The notes beneath the pieces were generated by a model. The model was not told the origin of the DNA and ran no database searches. It saw only the letters and a program-made list of their open reading frames with translations. Position numbers and translations under genes: made by a program. Positions 46,449 to 60,026 of a DNA stretch of 64,000 nucleotides are shown here, piece by piece. Within the stretch, counting starts at the first letter, position 1; every line of letters starts with the position of its first letter. Origin of the DNA: Morchella semilibera (Eukaryota; Ascomycota; Pezizomycetes; Pezizales; Morchellaceae); assembly GCA_009192285.1 (NCBI GenBank), contig WBVU01000009.1, forward strand, positions 2,294,001-2,358,000. Direction: 5' to 3'.

Positions 46449-48554
46449 GTGCTCATGATCAGTGAATGAACCCGAAGTATATTCAGTGGATGTATATAAG
46501 AAAAGATTTAATGAGCACAGCATTGCTATAGAGTTTATGGGTACAATGATTGGTTTACAGATCGGGAAAAGGCTGAGTAAGTTTTAGGGGAGCTCTATAG
46601 GGGTGGGCCGATTGGTTTGGGGGGGATAACTTGATTGTCATACTGCCATGCTACACCGATATCGATTTGTAGCGTACTACCAGCAAGGCGCTACACCCAT
46701 TAATTGATTAACGAATAAGCTGCATACCCAGGCCCTAGAGCTAGGACCTCCCCCCATAGACCTTCAAAGACCTTAAACTAGACCAATGACAACTTTATAC
46801 CACTGGAACCCAGGGCTCTATCTCTACCCTATTAGACTGGAGCTCTCCACTCTTTCGATCCTTGGACTATTAGAGGGTAAATATATTTTACAGATCACAC
46901 CAGCTCCTGCTCAAGAATGGGGGCAGCATGTGGCAACGAAATGCAGACTGTTCCCGACCTTTTACTCCGCACGATAAAGATATATATACACAATATGTAT
47001 ATATACGTGTTTATACAGTATGCCTTAATTTTCTGCAAATCGAGAGGTGAAGGAGTGCTAGGAGGGGACGTACAGGTTTGACATTTTCGAATTGAACTTT
47101 ACTTTCTTTTAATTACCACCTCGCGGCGGTGGGTTGATGCCCTTAATTACAAGTATATGTATCTAGTTGACAAATGTCGGGAGCTGGGGCTCTGCCCCTT
47201 CCCCCTCAGTCAACAAAACCTTTCAACCAAGCAAGATATCAAAAATCCGTCTATACAAAGTCTGCTCCGAGATCTTTTTTTTTTAGGGGTAAAGGGGGGG
47301 GGGGGCGAACTTATTAGAGCCTAAAAAGGCAGTATTATATCCAGTTACATCCTCCTCACCTGAGTGAAGGAATCAGTTTCCAGCCACCCTTATTGCAAAG
47401 TCAATTGGCTCAAAGGCATCCTAACCTTGTTGCAACTGAAATAGCGACATGTCACCGTACCTTCAAGATAGGGCGCACCATACGTAGCAGTTCAGAGGAT
47501 GCTGGTAGGCAGGCAATGACATTAGGGAACAGCAGGGAGCTGAAGGGATCGAACACCGGCAGACCGGGTATCAAACTCACCGGAGGCCTTCGTTCGCCCC
47601 ACCCACCCCTTCTGCCTTCTGCTCCCTCCGTATACTTCCAGTTAGAGTTCAATTCATGTGGCCTTTTGGTGGATCAGCTCAGGCAGAGTTTCAGTATCTT
47701 GATGTGTCGTGCCTCCCGCTACAATTCAGGCATGGTCTTGGCGGTCCCAGGCCAGGAAACCCCTAACCCTACATGATTTAGGCACCAACATGAGGCCCTA
47801 TCATCCGACGAGTGAAGAGCAGGATTTAATGCATAGATTCCGGAAACAAAAGCAGTGGCCGGTATTAAAGAGAGATAAAAAAACTGCTAATCTTGAGTAC
47901 ATGTGTAACTGATCATATTTCACTTTCGGAAGTTTCAAACATGTTCTATCACTCGCCAAATCTGTTAATGGCCTTGGCATCGAAATCACAGGGCTATATC
48001 GATCACCGGAGTCTACTGAGATCTAGATTTCCTGTTTCATGTTTCTAGCCGAAGGAACATACACTTATAAATTCAAAGTTTTTTGTGAAACGCAAATAAC
48101 ACAAGGACCAGAGCCTTATGTTTACTTATCGCCGCCGGGGGCTTGTGAGCTGATCATTAAACTCATCATCAATCTCCGACTTGTGTTATATTGCTCGGGT
48201 TGTGGGTGCATTCATGGCCCGTAATAAGGCTAAGCTTACAAATTAATATTATTATATCTGTTGCTGAGAATGAGCTCGAGTTTGTTTGGGATTACGTGCC
48301 TCTTTTTGTAAAGTCTGTCCCCCCAAACACTGTGACAATTTATCATTGGATCCTGGATACTCCGGTCCCCAGTGTAATAATCAATGTATTTTTATCATGT
48401 CATGAATACATGTATATACAAGTATATCACATGACTACAATGTAATGTAGTCTTCATGGTATTTCCTCATGTAAGAAGTACTACGTGTACCTACGTGCAT
48501 TTACATACTTCAATGATCTTTTTTATCAGCCTCAAACAACACCAACACTACATG
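46449..48554. other. Gene-poor spacer
   Basis: No gene recognised. A stretch at 47.39-47.78 kb is open on the plus strand (127 codons) and partly on the minus strand. It holds two B-box-like motifs on the minus strand (GTTTGATACCCGG and GTGTTCGATCCC), so it may be an old short element. A run of T and G lies at 47275-47308. Confidence 0.5.
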
Positions 48555-48556
48555 TA

Positions 48557-48790
48557 CCCCGGGGGTCCTCAAAGTGATGCAACGGCGAGAAAGAAACACA
48601 ATTTTGCAGCTATTGGCCACCACGCCTAAAGTTGGGAAATGATTTCTATGATCGAATTGCACCAGGTAGAGCTATGTAATAAACAGTACATGAAAACAAA
48701 AATGCCAAGGTTGACTCGGTCTAGTTTTGATGGTGGTCAGGCAGGCACCAGAGTACTGAGCTCGTTGCATCACTTTAAGGACCCCCGGGG
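48557..48790. mobile_element. MITE copy 1, TA-flanked, CCCCGGGGGTCC ends
   Basis: The inverted repeats are 27 bp (48557-48583 and 48764-48790), begin CCCCGGGGGTCCTCAAAGTG and differ at one position (TCCTC against TCCTT). TA lies outside each end (48555-48556 and 48791-48792), as after Tc1/mariner insertion. The interior is non-coding. A second copy is at 60.0 kb. It sits about 790 bp upstream of the kinase-like/protease gene start. Confidence 0.88.
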
Positions 48791-49464
48791 TACATACATA
48801 CATGTACATCTAAGCCCGCCCAACAACAACAACAACAACAACAACGATGAGAGGTCCTTTATTTCTTCGGTCAAGTACATCAAGTAAGTAAGTACTTGTA
48901 ACTAGCCAACAAGTAGGCAACAACGCTGGACTAGATATACATACCCCCGCATGATGTCTCTAAACCAAGTCATGGGGGCAGGGAGTATGGTTACAGCAAC
49001 AACTTCTTACATACATGATGCACTCCATAAACTCCATACATGTAATCGCGTGGATTCAGCATGGAGTCCCTGCTAGTAGTAAATTATAGAATGATCTTCA
49101 CAGGGAATTCGACTGATACAGGATGATTGGCCGCAACCTAGTTGAGGGGGTAAAAAAAAATATACAAAGTCAACCTCTAATTCAATAAAGCCCCGCCCTT
49201 CGAGCGTTACGCCGCGGGAAAAAAAAAAGGTGATCCCGCCCAATCTAACTTGGATACGTCCTTACATGTAACGTACATAAAAATGAATTATCCGACCGTG
49301 CCTCAAAGTGCGCGGTATGCACACATATGTAGTTATTCTTGTTCTTCCCCCCCCCTTATTAGTTGATCCGTGCGGGGACCAGAATTAAGTTTTCAGCCTC
49401 GACTCTCTTCACCTACCCGCTAACGTCGATCGTCAACAACACACTCTACACACAGTTTAACAAT

Positions 49465-49522
49465 ATCATCATCATCATCATCATCATCATCATTACCACC
49501 ATCATCATCATCATCACCATCA
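49465..49522 (+). repeat. (ATC)n microsatellite in the leader of the kinase-like/protease gene
   Basis: Two blocks of ATC triplets, separated by a few ACC units, lie 60-115 bp before the proposed ATG (49579). They make the leader read as poly-Ile if the open frame is extended upstream, which is why I did not use the earlier TTG at 49363. Confidence 0.85.
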
Positions 49523-49578
49523 ACTGTTGCACACACAATCCAAGGAAGGGAAGAGAAATATTAAAAAAAAAAAAAATT

Positions 49579-52500
49579 ATGGGAGAGGAAAAGAATACAT
49601 ATATTCTCCATAACGATGATCAACAGTCGTTGCCTGACGATAAACTTGGAGTACGCCAAAAGATCAATAATCTTCTTGATAACTGCTCGAGGTCATGTAG
49701 CAAAGTTGCGCTTACGTTAGTGGAGGGTTCAGGTATTGGACATCAACGTGTGGTGGTGGGCCGAGCGTCCATGAACGTTATAGAGCAGCGATTATCTTTC
49801 TGGGGAGAAACAATCTTTGACCATAAAGATCCTTTCCGATCTCTACGTTTTGATCCCCAGTTGACAATTTCAACTCTAACCCAACTGGACGTAGAACTTC
49901 ATGGACTTCATCAAAGTCCTGCAAAGAGATCAGAGGATCATATTGTTCTTGTTGATAATCTTTACGCGCAACTCCCGGATATATGGCGCGATTCTACCGA
50001 GTGGGTTTTAACCGCTTCCTTGATGAAAAACACCGCCCAAATCATGGCCAGGGAGGGACTTGGGGATGACAACCTATTCCTCATGTCACTTGGCTCATCT
50101 AAAGTTGTGGAAAACTTCAAGTTGATGATTGAGTTGACGTATGGTACTACACAAACCTCCTCGCTTCCACAGTTAGCTCCCGGGGACCTTGTCAAACCCA
50201 ATTCCGACGATTCCTATGATGGGATCGAGGTATATTCGCAAATAAGCGATAAAGGCAGAACCGCCTCGGGTCGTTTGGTTTCTATCCGCACCGAGTGGAC
50301 GAATGATCAAGCCACAGGAGATTCGGAGGAGATGGAAAAAGTTAGGGAGGGGTATCGGAAAAGGCTTCTGATGCAAAAGCCAGAAGAGATGAGAGTTCTA
50401 ATGCTCGCAGGGTATTTCAAAAACCGTACTACAGGTCGGTTGGAGCTCATGTACCACTTTCCGCACTGGGCATCGCAAGACTCCGCTCCAGTATCGCTCC
50501 ATCAACTTATCGCTGAAAAACAGCTACCCAATGATATCAAGGTCAGGTCATCCATTGCCCGTAAGCTCGTATGCGCCATACTCTATTTCCACTCTTGCCG
50601 TTGGGTTCACGGAAACATCGATGACCGAAATATCATCTTTTTCAAGGACTCGGAGCACAATTTAAACTTTGAGGAGCCTTTCTTTTCAAAGTTTATCCCT
50701 TCCCTCACAGACGAGCTGGGGTCTGTACCACAGAGCAAGTATGTGGACGCAGTATTTGGGAACAATGTTCGGCTAATCAACGCCGATACCAATGACCTCT
50801 GGCGGATTGTATTATTGGTGATATTCGATGGAGAGGCAGTTGCGACTAAAAATCCTCGTGACTCATACCCGAAATGTTCGGCAGCCAATCTTGAGTTAAG
50901 TAGATGGGTGGAGATCGATCAGTGTGTATCTGATTGGTCGAAAGACGATGACACGGGCAACTTGGGGAGCGACGGTATAAGCCGCCAAGGGCTTTATTGG
51001 AAAGTCATAAGAATACTAAACCATTGCTTGTCTAGGTTTACTGATCCAGTGAGTAATTATATAAGGCACATATGGTACCCCCGTGCAGCAGTTTTAACTG
51101 ACCGGACTGCATGATACAGCAAGAGCACACCCGGCAAAGTTCTTATATGGGTACATTGCCTGAGGTTCATAGCTCAAATGTAAGTGCACTCTATCATTCA
51201 TATAAATACTGGCCAAGTAGCTGACAGAAACTCAACAATTCAGCTAGGAAGCCTCAAAAAAGTGAGATCTCTTGAGATGGTAGGATTTGGAAAGGAGACG
51301 GAAGAATCTACCACACAGAATATAAATGGGAGCAACCCTTCAGATAAAAGCGCCGAATCACTCAACAAACCGGAGAAAGACCTAGAAGACACACCCGACG
51401 ATAAACCGCCAATTTTAAATGAAAAGCAAATCTTCCCAGTGAATGCTACTCCTACACAACTTACGACATGGCGAAAGAATATCCTTCCACGGTTAGAAAG
51501 AATTCTCGAAAAGCACCTTCACGAAAGTACTGAGTCCACATCTATTGATCTGCTCGGAATCGGGTCCTCCCGGGAGGAGTCAAGACCAACGATCGTGATA
51601 ACTTGCACAAGTACCCAATCCGTCAAACGTCTTCTCAAGAGGTTTAATTACGACAGGAGTTCATTCAGTCTGAAAGTCAGAAGAGGATCTGTCGGGCGGT
51701 TTTCTGACGGTGGAATGTCAAGCCAAGATTCCAGGCATCAGGAAAAGCCCTTTCCTGGCGCCTCCATAGGAGCTTGTTTAGATGGGAATCCTTTACCCGC
51801 TGCAACCTATGGAGGGTTGGTGCTAGTTGATGGGGAACCATATGGTTTGACAGTACATCATATATTAGACCCCGAGGATCTGGCGCAGGAGCAGAGTACT
51901 ACGGGAAGCTTTCGCAGAATTGCTGGTGATTACGATGATTGCCAAACAACCGCTAGCGATCGCATGTCAATAGGGGATTATGATGACCGCCATATGGGGG
52001 CTGGTGAAAGGGCTACTCTCGAAGAAGACCGGATGACCAGTGTGTCTCGCTCGCGCACAGTAGGTAAAATAGCCTTGATTATTGGTGTAGGGATTATTAA
52101 TTATATTCATAGATGTCAAGCTCACACCAGTATCCGGAATCAGAGGGAGAAAGTGGCGGGAGCGATGTTGAATATGATGACTGCAGCTGTGTGGAGTCAC
52201 AGGGAAGTACATGTGGAAGCCTTGAAAGCGACGATGAATTGTTTAATAATAGCGATATCGATGCGTCCCGAATCATCGAAGTTGACAGGGACACTACCGG
52301 AGATATACCAGGGCTGGGAAGGGATCATGGTAAGAACATTGTGGTAATTCAACCGGCCGAGCAAGACCTGCTCGAAGACGAAAAAAGAAAGTTTGAGTCA
52401 GATATTATCGAGGGATACAAATTAGGAACTATCCATGCATCCTCGGGTATTCGGAGGATAGTCTTGGATTCAGAAAGACATGAGGTTGACTGGGCACTGA

Positions 52501-53112
52501 TTAGAATTTCTGCCGACCGATTGATGCAGAGTAACATAATACGAGGTAGTGGCAGAATCCTTAAACCTCCGGGCCCAGACTACGAACCGTGTTCAGTTGT
52601 TTCAATGAAAAACTTCGGCAACCTTGAAGTACACGGTATTGGTCGTACAAGTGGACTCCGGGGGGGTGTTATAAGCGGGGCTATGAGCTCAATCAAATTC
52701 GATGGGCGCAAAACTGCCTCAAGGACCTGGGTTGTTGTTGGTGAAATTGGAGGTGTGCATCCTATATCAAAGCTCCATGTCAACAATCACTGACCAGCTT
52801 TCGATAGATTATGGTGATTCCGGGGCATGGGTCATCGACAATGGCTGTGGAGGAGTATGTGGTCACATCTTTGCTGGCGAAAAATCTCGTGATGGTCAAG
52901 TCATTGCATACATAAACCCGATGGAACTGCTGCTGCAAGACATCAAAGAAACGTTACAGGCAGAAAATGTATGTCTCCCTACCGCCTCTGTGGCTGCCCA
53001 AGTTGGAAGTATGGCCGAGTCGTTCATTGCAGTGAGTGAAAGCAGCATTGTGGATATCAGGCCAATCAGCCCAAGCTTGAGTGCTGGGGGAAGCGATATG
53101 TACATTGTTTAG
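49579..53112 (+). CDS. Kinase-like (pseudokinase) / trypsin-like serine protease fusion, 5 exons, about 1094 aa
   Basis: Exons 49579-51048, 51120-51179, 51244-52059, 52113-52736, 52798-53112. The first three introns are canonical (GTGAGT/AACTGAC/TACAG; GTAAGT/GCTGAC/TTCAG; GTAGGT/.../CATAG) and all phase 0. The last donor (GTTGGT at 52737) is the best of several. Residues 1-190: helical region of unknown class. About 290-490: kinase-like C-lobe with ILYFHSCRWVHGNIDDRNIIFF, where HGN (344-346) replaces catalytic HRD, no DFG is seen, and DLWRIVLLVIF follows; probably inactive. About 510-690: charged linker. About 695-1094: trypsin-like fold with GLTVHHIL (H715/716), HEVDWALIRI (D908) and DYGDSGAWVID (S998), so the triad seems complete. 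A long acidic insert with duplicated GDYDD...DRM segments separates His and Asp. Fungal cell-death and heterokaryon-incompatibility proteins often use such pseudokinase and protease-like modules; that role is inferred. Confidence 0.82.
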
Positions 53113-56100
53113 CGTCTCTTTTGTGGGTAGTATGTTTGTTGTGGGGAGGGGTTGTGGGTGAGGATTCCAAGCGCAGGAGGTAGCATGGGGGTTGAACGGC
53201 TTCGGTATTTTGGTTTACTTATGTATACATACCTGAGTGAGAGTTCAAGGGTCGGTCATTTTTGTGGGAAGGAGGGATTTAGGCAGAGAAATGCTCTTAA
53301 GTTCATTTGTATTTGAGAAATTTATTTGTTGAATTATTATATTATATGCTCCCTACAAAGCAAGCGAGATCATGGGAGAAACAGGAGGTCTCCTCTCTGC
53401 TAAGAGTAATTGATGTACTCCGGAACCCACCTGGACGCTAAAGAAGGGGGGGGGAAAAAAATCCCACCTGGACGCCGGAAACCCTAACCCTAGCCCACCG
53501 AGTGATGAGAGATGATGCGCACACCAAGCTTTTCCTATTTCGGACTAGAGAACGATAAATCGAACCTCAACCGACATTCATAAACAGATCGCCGAAAAAA
53601 CATAATTAACTTGATTACTTGCTATGTCTAACACGCGTGGCACTGGGTAGTGAACACGGAGAGGGGGGGGGGTTATTGTGCCAAACATAGCTAGAACAGC
53701 TCGTAACAAGAGGTGTTAATTTGGAGTGAGTACGTACCATTTAATACCATGCAGCTCAATCTGCAGAATCTGTGTGCTGGCAGGAGAAATATAGCTCACG
53801 ATAGGGGGGGGGGGGGGTATTCCGGGCCCATTGGGCGTGACCTTGATTCATGTAGGTTTGCCTGAGGATAGCGTCATAGTCGGGTTAAGGCTGCATATAA
53901 TATACACGGAGGGTTGGCCCGTCGATTGGTCAACCAACCATGAGTCAAGATCAAGTAACTATAGGAAAACAAGTGGAAAATGCATAATGTCGAAAAGGTC
54001 CCGATCTACTCGGGGGCTGCATGTACCCCTTGGACGGGTGAATGTGGCCAAATTCGCGACTTCCTTCTTTCAGCTAATATTAACCTCGTGTGGCAACTGT
54101 TGGGAACTCTTGTTTGGTTCTGTTGTTGCTATCCACCATGCATAGCAAGCAATATAGCTCCTTTACTAGGTGGTACGTGCACGGTCCAGGCCGCGAATTT
54201 GACCGCTTTCATCCGTCCAAGGGCTAATGTCTCGTCTATAATATTAGTCATTGGTGAGGTTCTAGGTGTGTACAAACCTTTTCTTTTTAACAGTCCTGAC
54301 GATCATGAGTCCTCGAGATTACAGTCATCGTGTTTTGTCTGACAATAAATTGAGTCATCCGTATCAGGCCGCATCATCAATCGTCACTCGATGCATGGCC
54401 TCTTGGGCATGGGTATTAGTTATGAGTCAGCATAACACCCATGGGTATCGGTTGGTTAGGCGGGGGATTTCTTCCTTAAGAAAGGCTTGTGTCTTGGGGA
54501 TGGTCTCTGTCATAGTCCGGGTTTGTCCGTAGCCCTAGCCTTGCATGGTCATGAAGTAGGGCGTATTTAAATGTTGTTAGTAACTCATTGTGTGTGTGCA
54601 GCCCGTACGTAGCCCAGGCTATGACAACATCTAACATTTTTATCCTGCAATAAATAAAGAAGAAGGAAATAAGAGCGTAGCTGGTGTGGAAAGAACATAA
54701 TCAAGACAGTAACTTGCAAATTAAGGGAACAGTAGATTTCAGTCTGAACTAGACCCTCCCTACGTACGCTATGTATAATATATCCTCTTCTGACACCCCC
54801 GTCTTTACCTGTCCCCTTTATCATCTTTTACCCCTTCTTTCATATTGCCATCTTAGGGATTCACTGGTCCAGAGGTTTAGGGCCTTGGGGTTCCGCCCTT
54901 TGTCTAAGCGGCTGCAGCCCTTCATTCCTTCGTGGTGGACGTGTTTCGACAAACTATGTACCTAGGGTACAATTCCCGCCTCTGGCTCATGGGGGGCTCC
55001 ATCATCAGCCATTCTAATATACCTACGTGTACACGTGTTTAGCTATTTATATAATGCTCTCATTACTAATCAGTAGGGTGGCATAGAGGAGGTATTCTAA
55101 ACAGTACGGGTTTGTCTATCGTCGTCAGGAAAAATTTCTATTGGTCAAGATTGTTTGTAGATTACACGTTACCACAAGCAAGTAGTTGAATATGGGGGGA
55201 GCTAGGAGTAACCATACAAACGGGGTTTCAAAGTCGCACTCTTGAGCTGACATTTTAGCCATAGGTACTATCATAGCCGGAGAGTCTATATCTAGGATTC
55301 TTATGCCCCACCCCATTATGGTTGTGGAGAAATATGTTTTTGAAGTTGCGATTCCATTTAAATTTTGAATGTTCGCTTAGCTGCGGAAACCCACCATATG
55401 AGTTGAACGTGGACATTTGAATGTACCGTTACTGTGGGCCATATGATAAGTAGGAACAAGAAGGGTACTGACAAAGAACCGCTCCCATGATCATGATTGG
55501 AAGGGAAGCTACATTAAGAGGTATCATACACCATTATATTACTCAAGTCGGAGAATCCGACAGCCTGCACTACTACTCACTACTTTCACCAGCAGACTGA
55601 ACTGAATGGACAAAATTGCGTTAATATTAGAGTTAATGGATTATATCAGGCTTCTCATGCACAGGGACGGATCATTACGGACTGGAATGCAGACGGCTAC
55701 ATATAGAGATGATATTCGACACAACAACAGCAGGGGGTTGGTGGGGTCTTTTTTTTTTTTTTTTACAAATAACGTAGTGATACTTCCATACCGCAGTAAT
55801 GAGGAACGTATATCCGCTAAGATATGAACGTATATCCGCTAATCTTTTCAAACCGCTCCATCCCCTAAGCACCGATTCTCGACTCTCGATCTCCACCATG
55901 TGGATATCTTCACGAGCCCCACCACATTAATCTTCATGGTAGCGTCATATTGAAGTAATTCCATAACATTCATTAGCTAATATATGGAGAGGCTGATATT
56001 TGACACATGCGCATATATATGATGTCGATAAATGGACGGGCCTGGAACCTGCACCAGTGGCGCGTATCTAAGTTTGGAGATATATTAGCGATTATGTGCA

Positions 56101-59100
56101 CGTAAATTCATAAGGTTTTCGAACTCCACCACTATTGCATGTCATCTAGAAAGGCAGCCTTGGCGTGTTTTCTCTGTGTATGCAATAGCAGCTGGGTCCA
56201 GAAACGCTATGAAACTACAAGTATACATGTAGGAACATGTATTAATTATAAACATGTGGATCATATTAGTTATATTGTAAAGGGGGCCAACTAACGATAA
56301 GGGCATGCATGGTCGTACTCTCTCTCATCTGGACATTAAGTGATGTCCGGGTTGATATGATTCTGTTGATAGGAGGAATATGGAGAAGAAAGGTGGCTTT
56401 TTGGTCTGATTCCGTAGTTCGAAATATTTCGATATACTACATGTAAGTACATACATGTATGTACGTATTGATCTTACTTATGTATTTATCGAATCTCAAT
56501 AAACGGTACATGTAGCTATAATCAGAGCTCCTAACCGATCTCGTTATCGAGACTCAAAATTAATAGCCTTTTAGGCTACCATCGATCTAGAACCTACCAT
56601 ACCAACCCCACCCCCCACCACCATATTCAGGTCTCGGTATCCCAGCTAGGTAATCCCCCTCGACTACACCCCATCTCTGAATTCTACGACTAACATGCAT
56701 GTGCCCAAGCAAGTCATGCCAACACAGCCAATATCACCCTCCAAGATGCAGTTCGTAATATAAAGAACCTTATAATATGGGATCAATGCTTTAATGGACT
56801 GATTTCTTGGCATGCAGGCTTTCCACACGCTACTTGATGGGCAACTGCAGCTAGACGCTCTCACGGGGTGTGTATCCAAAGGACAGCTAACTCACAAAAG
56901 TAAGCAATTTCGAAATACCTATTATCTTGAATTATATCCATTTGGAAATCGGTTCTAGTACCCTTCGGCGTTGTAATAGAAAAATCCCCCACCTCTGTGG
57001 TCGCCATCCCGTGAGAGCGTCTACCTACTTCTACAAGGAGGGGTTACATTGTATAATAACTGGGCGGCGGGGATTGGAAATATCCAATCGGAGCGCTGGG
57101 ATCAAGAGGAAATCTCCAGATAACGGTGAGCATCAGTGTGGGCCGTGTTGGGAGAACAAGCCATATATGATAAGTGGTCAAGAAGTCGCTTCATTTTTAT
57201 TTATTTTTTATGTTGCCGACTTACTCTAACTATCTCAAGAATCTCATATACAGTGCGAAAGGACTTATCTTACTACTGAAGTGCCTATATATCTTCAGAT
57301 AGATTATTAACAATCTCCAGTTGATGTTTCAATAACAGAAGCGATGAAACTTTCCAGGTACAAAAATCAAGCAACATGCGCTCAACAGAATCACCTCGTG
57401 AGACAGCGGTAATGATACGTGTGACTGTCGTTAACGCCGACATTGTCCGTACGACGGCAGAAGGGAAACATCAGCTGGCGCAACGAATGGTCGTTCTAGT
57501 TCAAAAGTAGTGAGCGGCAGTCAAGGTCCAGGGAATATATGCAGACCGAAAGTAAAGTAATGGGTGCTATCCTATCAGGTTCCCATATGGTGGCATGCCG
57601 TAAACTTCCGGAAGCCCGAAAGGGACCCTAGGAATGCGTCAAGAAGCATGACAATCAGAAAGGGTGTATGTGTGAGAAGCAAAAAGCCTCCGCAGGTCCA
57701 GGGCCGAACCAGGGGTCGGACTAATGCAAAACCTGTTTGGGAATCGGACCACGTTTTTAAAGATATCTCCGCGATTAATAAAGTTCATCCTCCTGAATAC
57801 AGGCATGTATGGATAAAAACGAGTGATGGGATATGACTTCCTTAGTGGTTGCTCATGTGGGATTGTCAATTATCAGGAGCCAACCCAAACTATCAAGCGA
57901 AATTCCATTATAGCATCAATCAATCGGTCATCATAGATGATACGTGGCCTAGCATCCCCTCAGCAGTATGTAGAGATATATGTAGGTTCATACTTTCTTT
58001 CACGTCCCTTACAGGATTCTAACTTGTACGGGAGAAAAGAACCTTATCATATCGTTACAGGTTTTTTTTAATCATCGATCTCAGATCAATACTTCCTGCG
58101 ATGCGGGTCTTTGCTTGAGTACATTAGTATGTACCTGATCCCAGCGTTTATGATGGTTTAGCGGCGCTTCTAAGCTGGTCGGTCAGCTTCCGACTGGATC
58201 AACCCACCACCACAGCCACTCAAAATGTGATGAACGACCTAAATACTAGTCATCTGCTAACTAAGTAAGTACCAAGTAACTTAACTATGAGAATACCATG
58301 CATTTCAAAAGTCTCTGTATTTACTTACACTTGAGTTTTAGCTGGCAGGCATTTTGACAACAGCGACCACAGTTTCAAGTTCTGGGTTCTTGGTAATCCA
58401 GATCGAAGACAGATAGGGGGGTCTCGGAACGTAGGATATCACTTTGATGGGCTCGGGACTTGGTCTGCATGTTGAAACCTAACCGCAATTAGTTCTGGCC
58501 GCCAATAATGTGGGGTTTCCGACTGGGATTGCCGGGCGGGGAAGTATGGGATCTAGGAACCACGAGAGCAACCTCATGAACCTTCAGTTGGTCTCGTTGT
58601 AATAATTCTGTACGCTTAGCTATCCCATACAAGTGGTTCCTGGGACCTACTGCACTGTCTGCACATATGCCAGACCGAAAATACGGGATTTATGGGGCAT
58701 CCCACGGGTGTTGGCAACAACTTGCTTAATAGCGGAAATCTGGGAGGACCTCCATGAGTGCAGAGCGGGAGACTTAACCGAGCCTACATGCATACATCTT
58801 AGTACAGGGATAGCCTGGTACGGTGGGTGTGGCCGGCCCCAGCACTTCCGCGTTGAAAGCTACATTCTGAAATTCTAGAGTGCTGATTGAAGTGCCTCAT
58901 AGTTAGATTATTATACAGGCTTTATAGGTAACTCTACTCCTGGAAGGCATTTTAAGGTACGTGCTGGACACTGGGTGTTGACAGACAGGGACTTTTTGGG
59001 GATAAACTGGGCTTGGCTGTTTCTCTTTGGTGAGGTCCGTCAATGCCCCGTGAACAATAGTACCTGTCTACGGATGATGGATTAAATCGAGATAACGCAA

Positions 59101-60024
59101 GTGCTAAACCCCCTGGTGAAAGGTTTGAAATACGAGATGCTACCTGTCTCATGGATCACGGCGTTGATGTCTTATTTTCCTGGCAACTATAGACGGCAAA
59201 GCCCACCATTTGCAGCCAGAGGTGCTAGCTACCGGTGCTAGTGAAGCATAAGAAAGATAGAGCTCGGTAGAGATCAGTGATCATCATAGAGCCTGCACGC
59301 CTCCCTATAACAGTATTCAAGCGAGACGGTTCGCGGCTATCCCCTCTCACTGAGACAGCGCGTACGTAAAGAGAAAGAAAAAAAGTTCTGCAGCAACTGT
59401 CAAATCAAGTCAAGAGCCGAATAACATGCAGGATCGGTGGCTTAAAGCATGGAGTGGGAAAGCAGAGGTCACGCTTGCATGTAGTAGGACTGGGTGAGAA
59501 CGATATTGTGACCTGTCACGTCGTTTGTAGCGTGGGAACGGTGCCAATGATCTGGTGCCCCATTGCTGGGACTTGATCTGATCTAGCTGGGTGTTGAGTA
59601 ACACAGAGGACTAACCTTAGGTGAAGTTGATCTGTGTATGAATTACTGGAGACTATCGCAATAATATATTAACATAAATTATCGCTATCGATATCTCAAT
59701 GAGTGAACTTTAGCTTTGCTAACCCTGAGATTAGTGTCACGTCTAAACTTTGGCTCGCGAAAATTTAAACATTAGCATACACATGGAATTTAGATCTGCA
59801 CATGAACGCACAATTTATATGAACTCTGTTTAGTGATGTCTATTCTGGGCGGAGAAAATAGCTGAATATTGTGTTACGAGTGGGGTCTAGGCCGGATATA
59901 CCTAAATTCTGAAATCTTGGAAGGAAAAACAACAAGTGACTACTCTATGAGGTCACTTTAATTTAGTTCATCTATCGAGGGTACATGTACCATACATGTT
60001 AGTCTGTACTCTACCTAGCTAGAG
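53113..60024. other. Gene-poor spacer
   Basis: No gene recognised in 6.9 kb. Notable are G runs at 53447-53456, 53660 and 53804-53818, a telomere-like AACCCTAACCCTAG at about 53490, a poly-T run at about 55748-55764 and several TACATGTA sites near 56.2-56.5 kb. A B-box-like motif (GGTACAATTCCCGCC) at about 54967 follows a tRNA-like GC-rich segment but does not fold as a tRNA. Confidence 0.5.
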
Positions 60025-60026
60025 TA

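Noticed and set aside
47393-47776. Plus-strand 127-codon frame with a partly open complementary strand
   Set aside because: No recognisable domain; the B-box-like motifs make an old non-coding repeat more likely than a gene.
49363-49578. Extended N-terminus of the kinase-like/protease gene from the upstream TTG
   Set aside because: It would translate the (ATC)n tract as poly-Ile and start without an ATG. The ATG at 49579 is the first in frame.
51184-52347. Separate gene starting at the ATG at 51184
   Set aside because: This ATG lies inside an intron with clean borders (51180-51243), and the frame continues from the upstream exon in phase 0.
57564-57836. Plus-strand 90-codon frame
   Set aside because: Basic and unfamiliar, starts without support and no neighbouring exons; treated as a chance frame.
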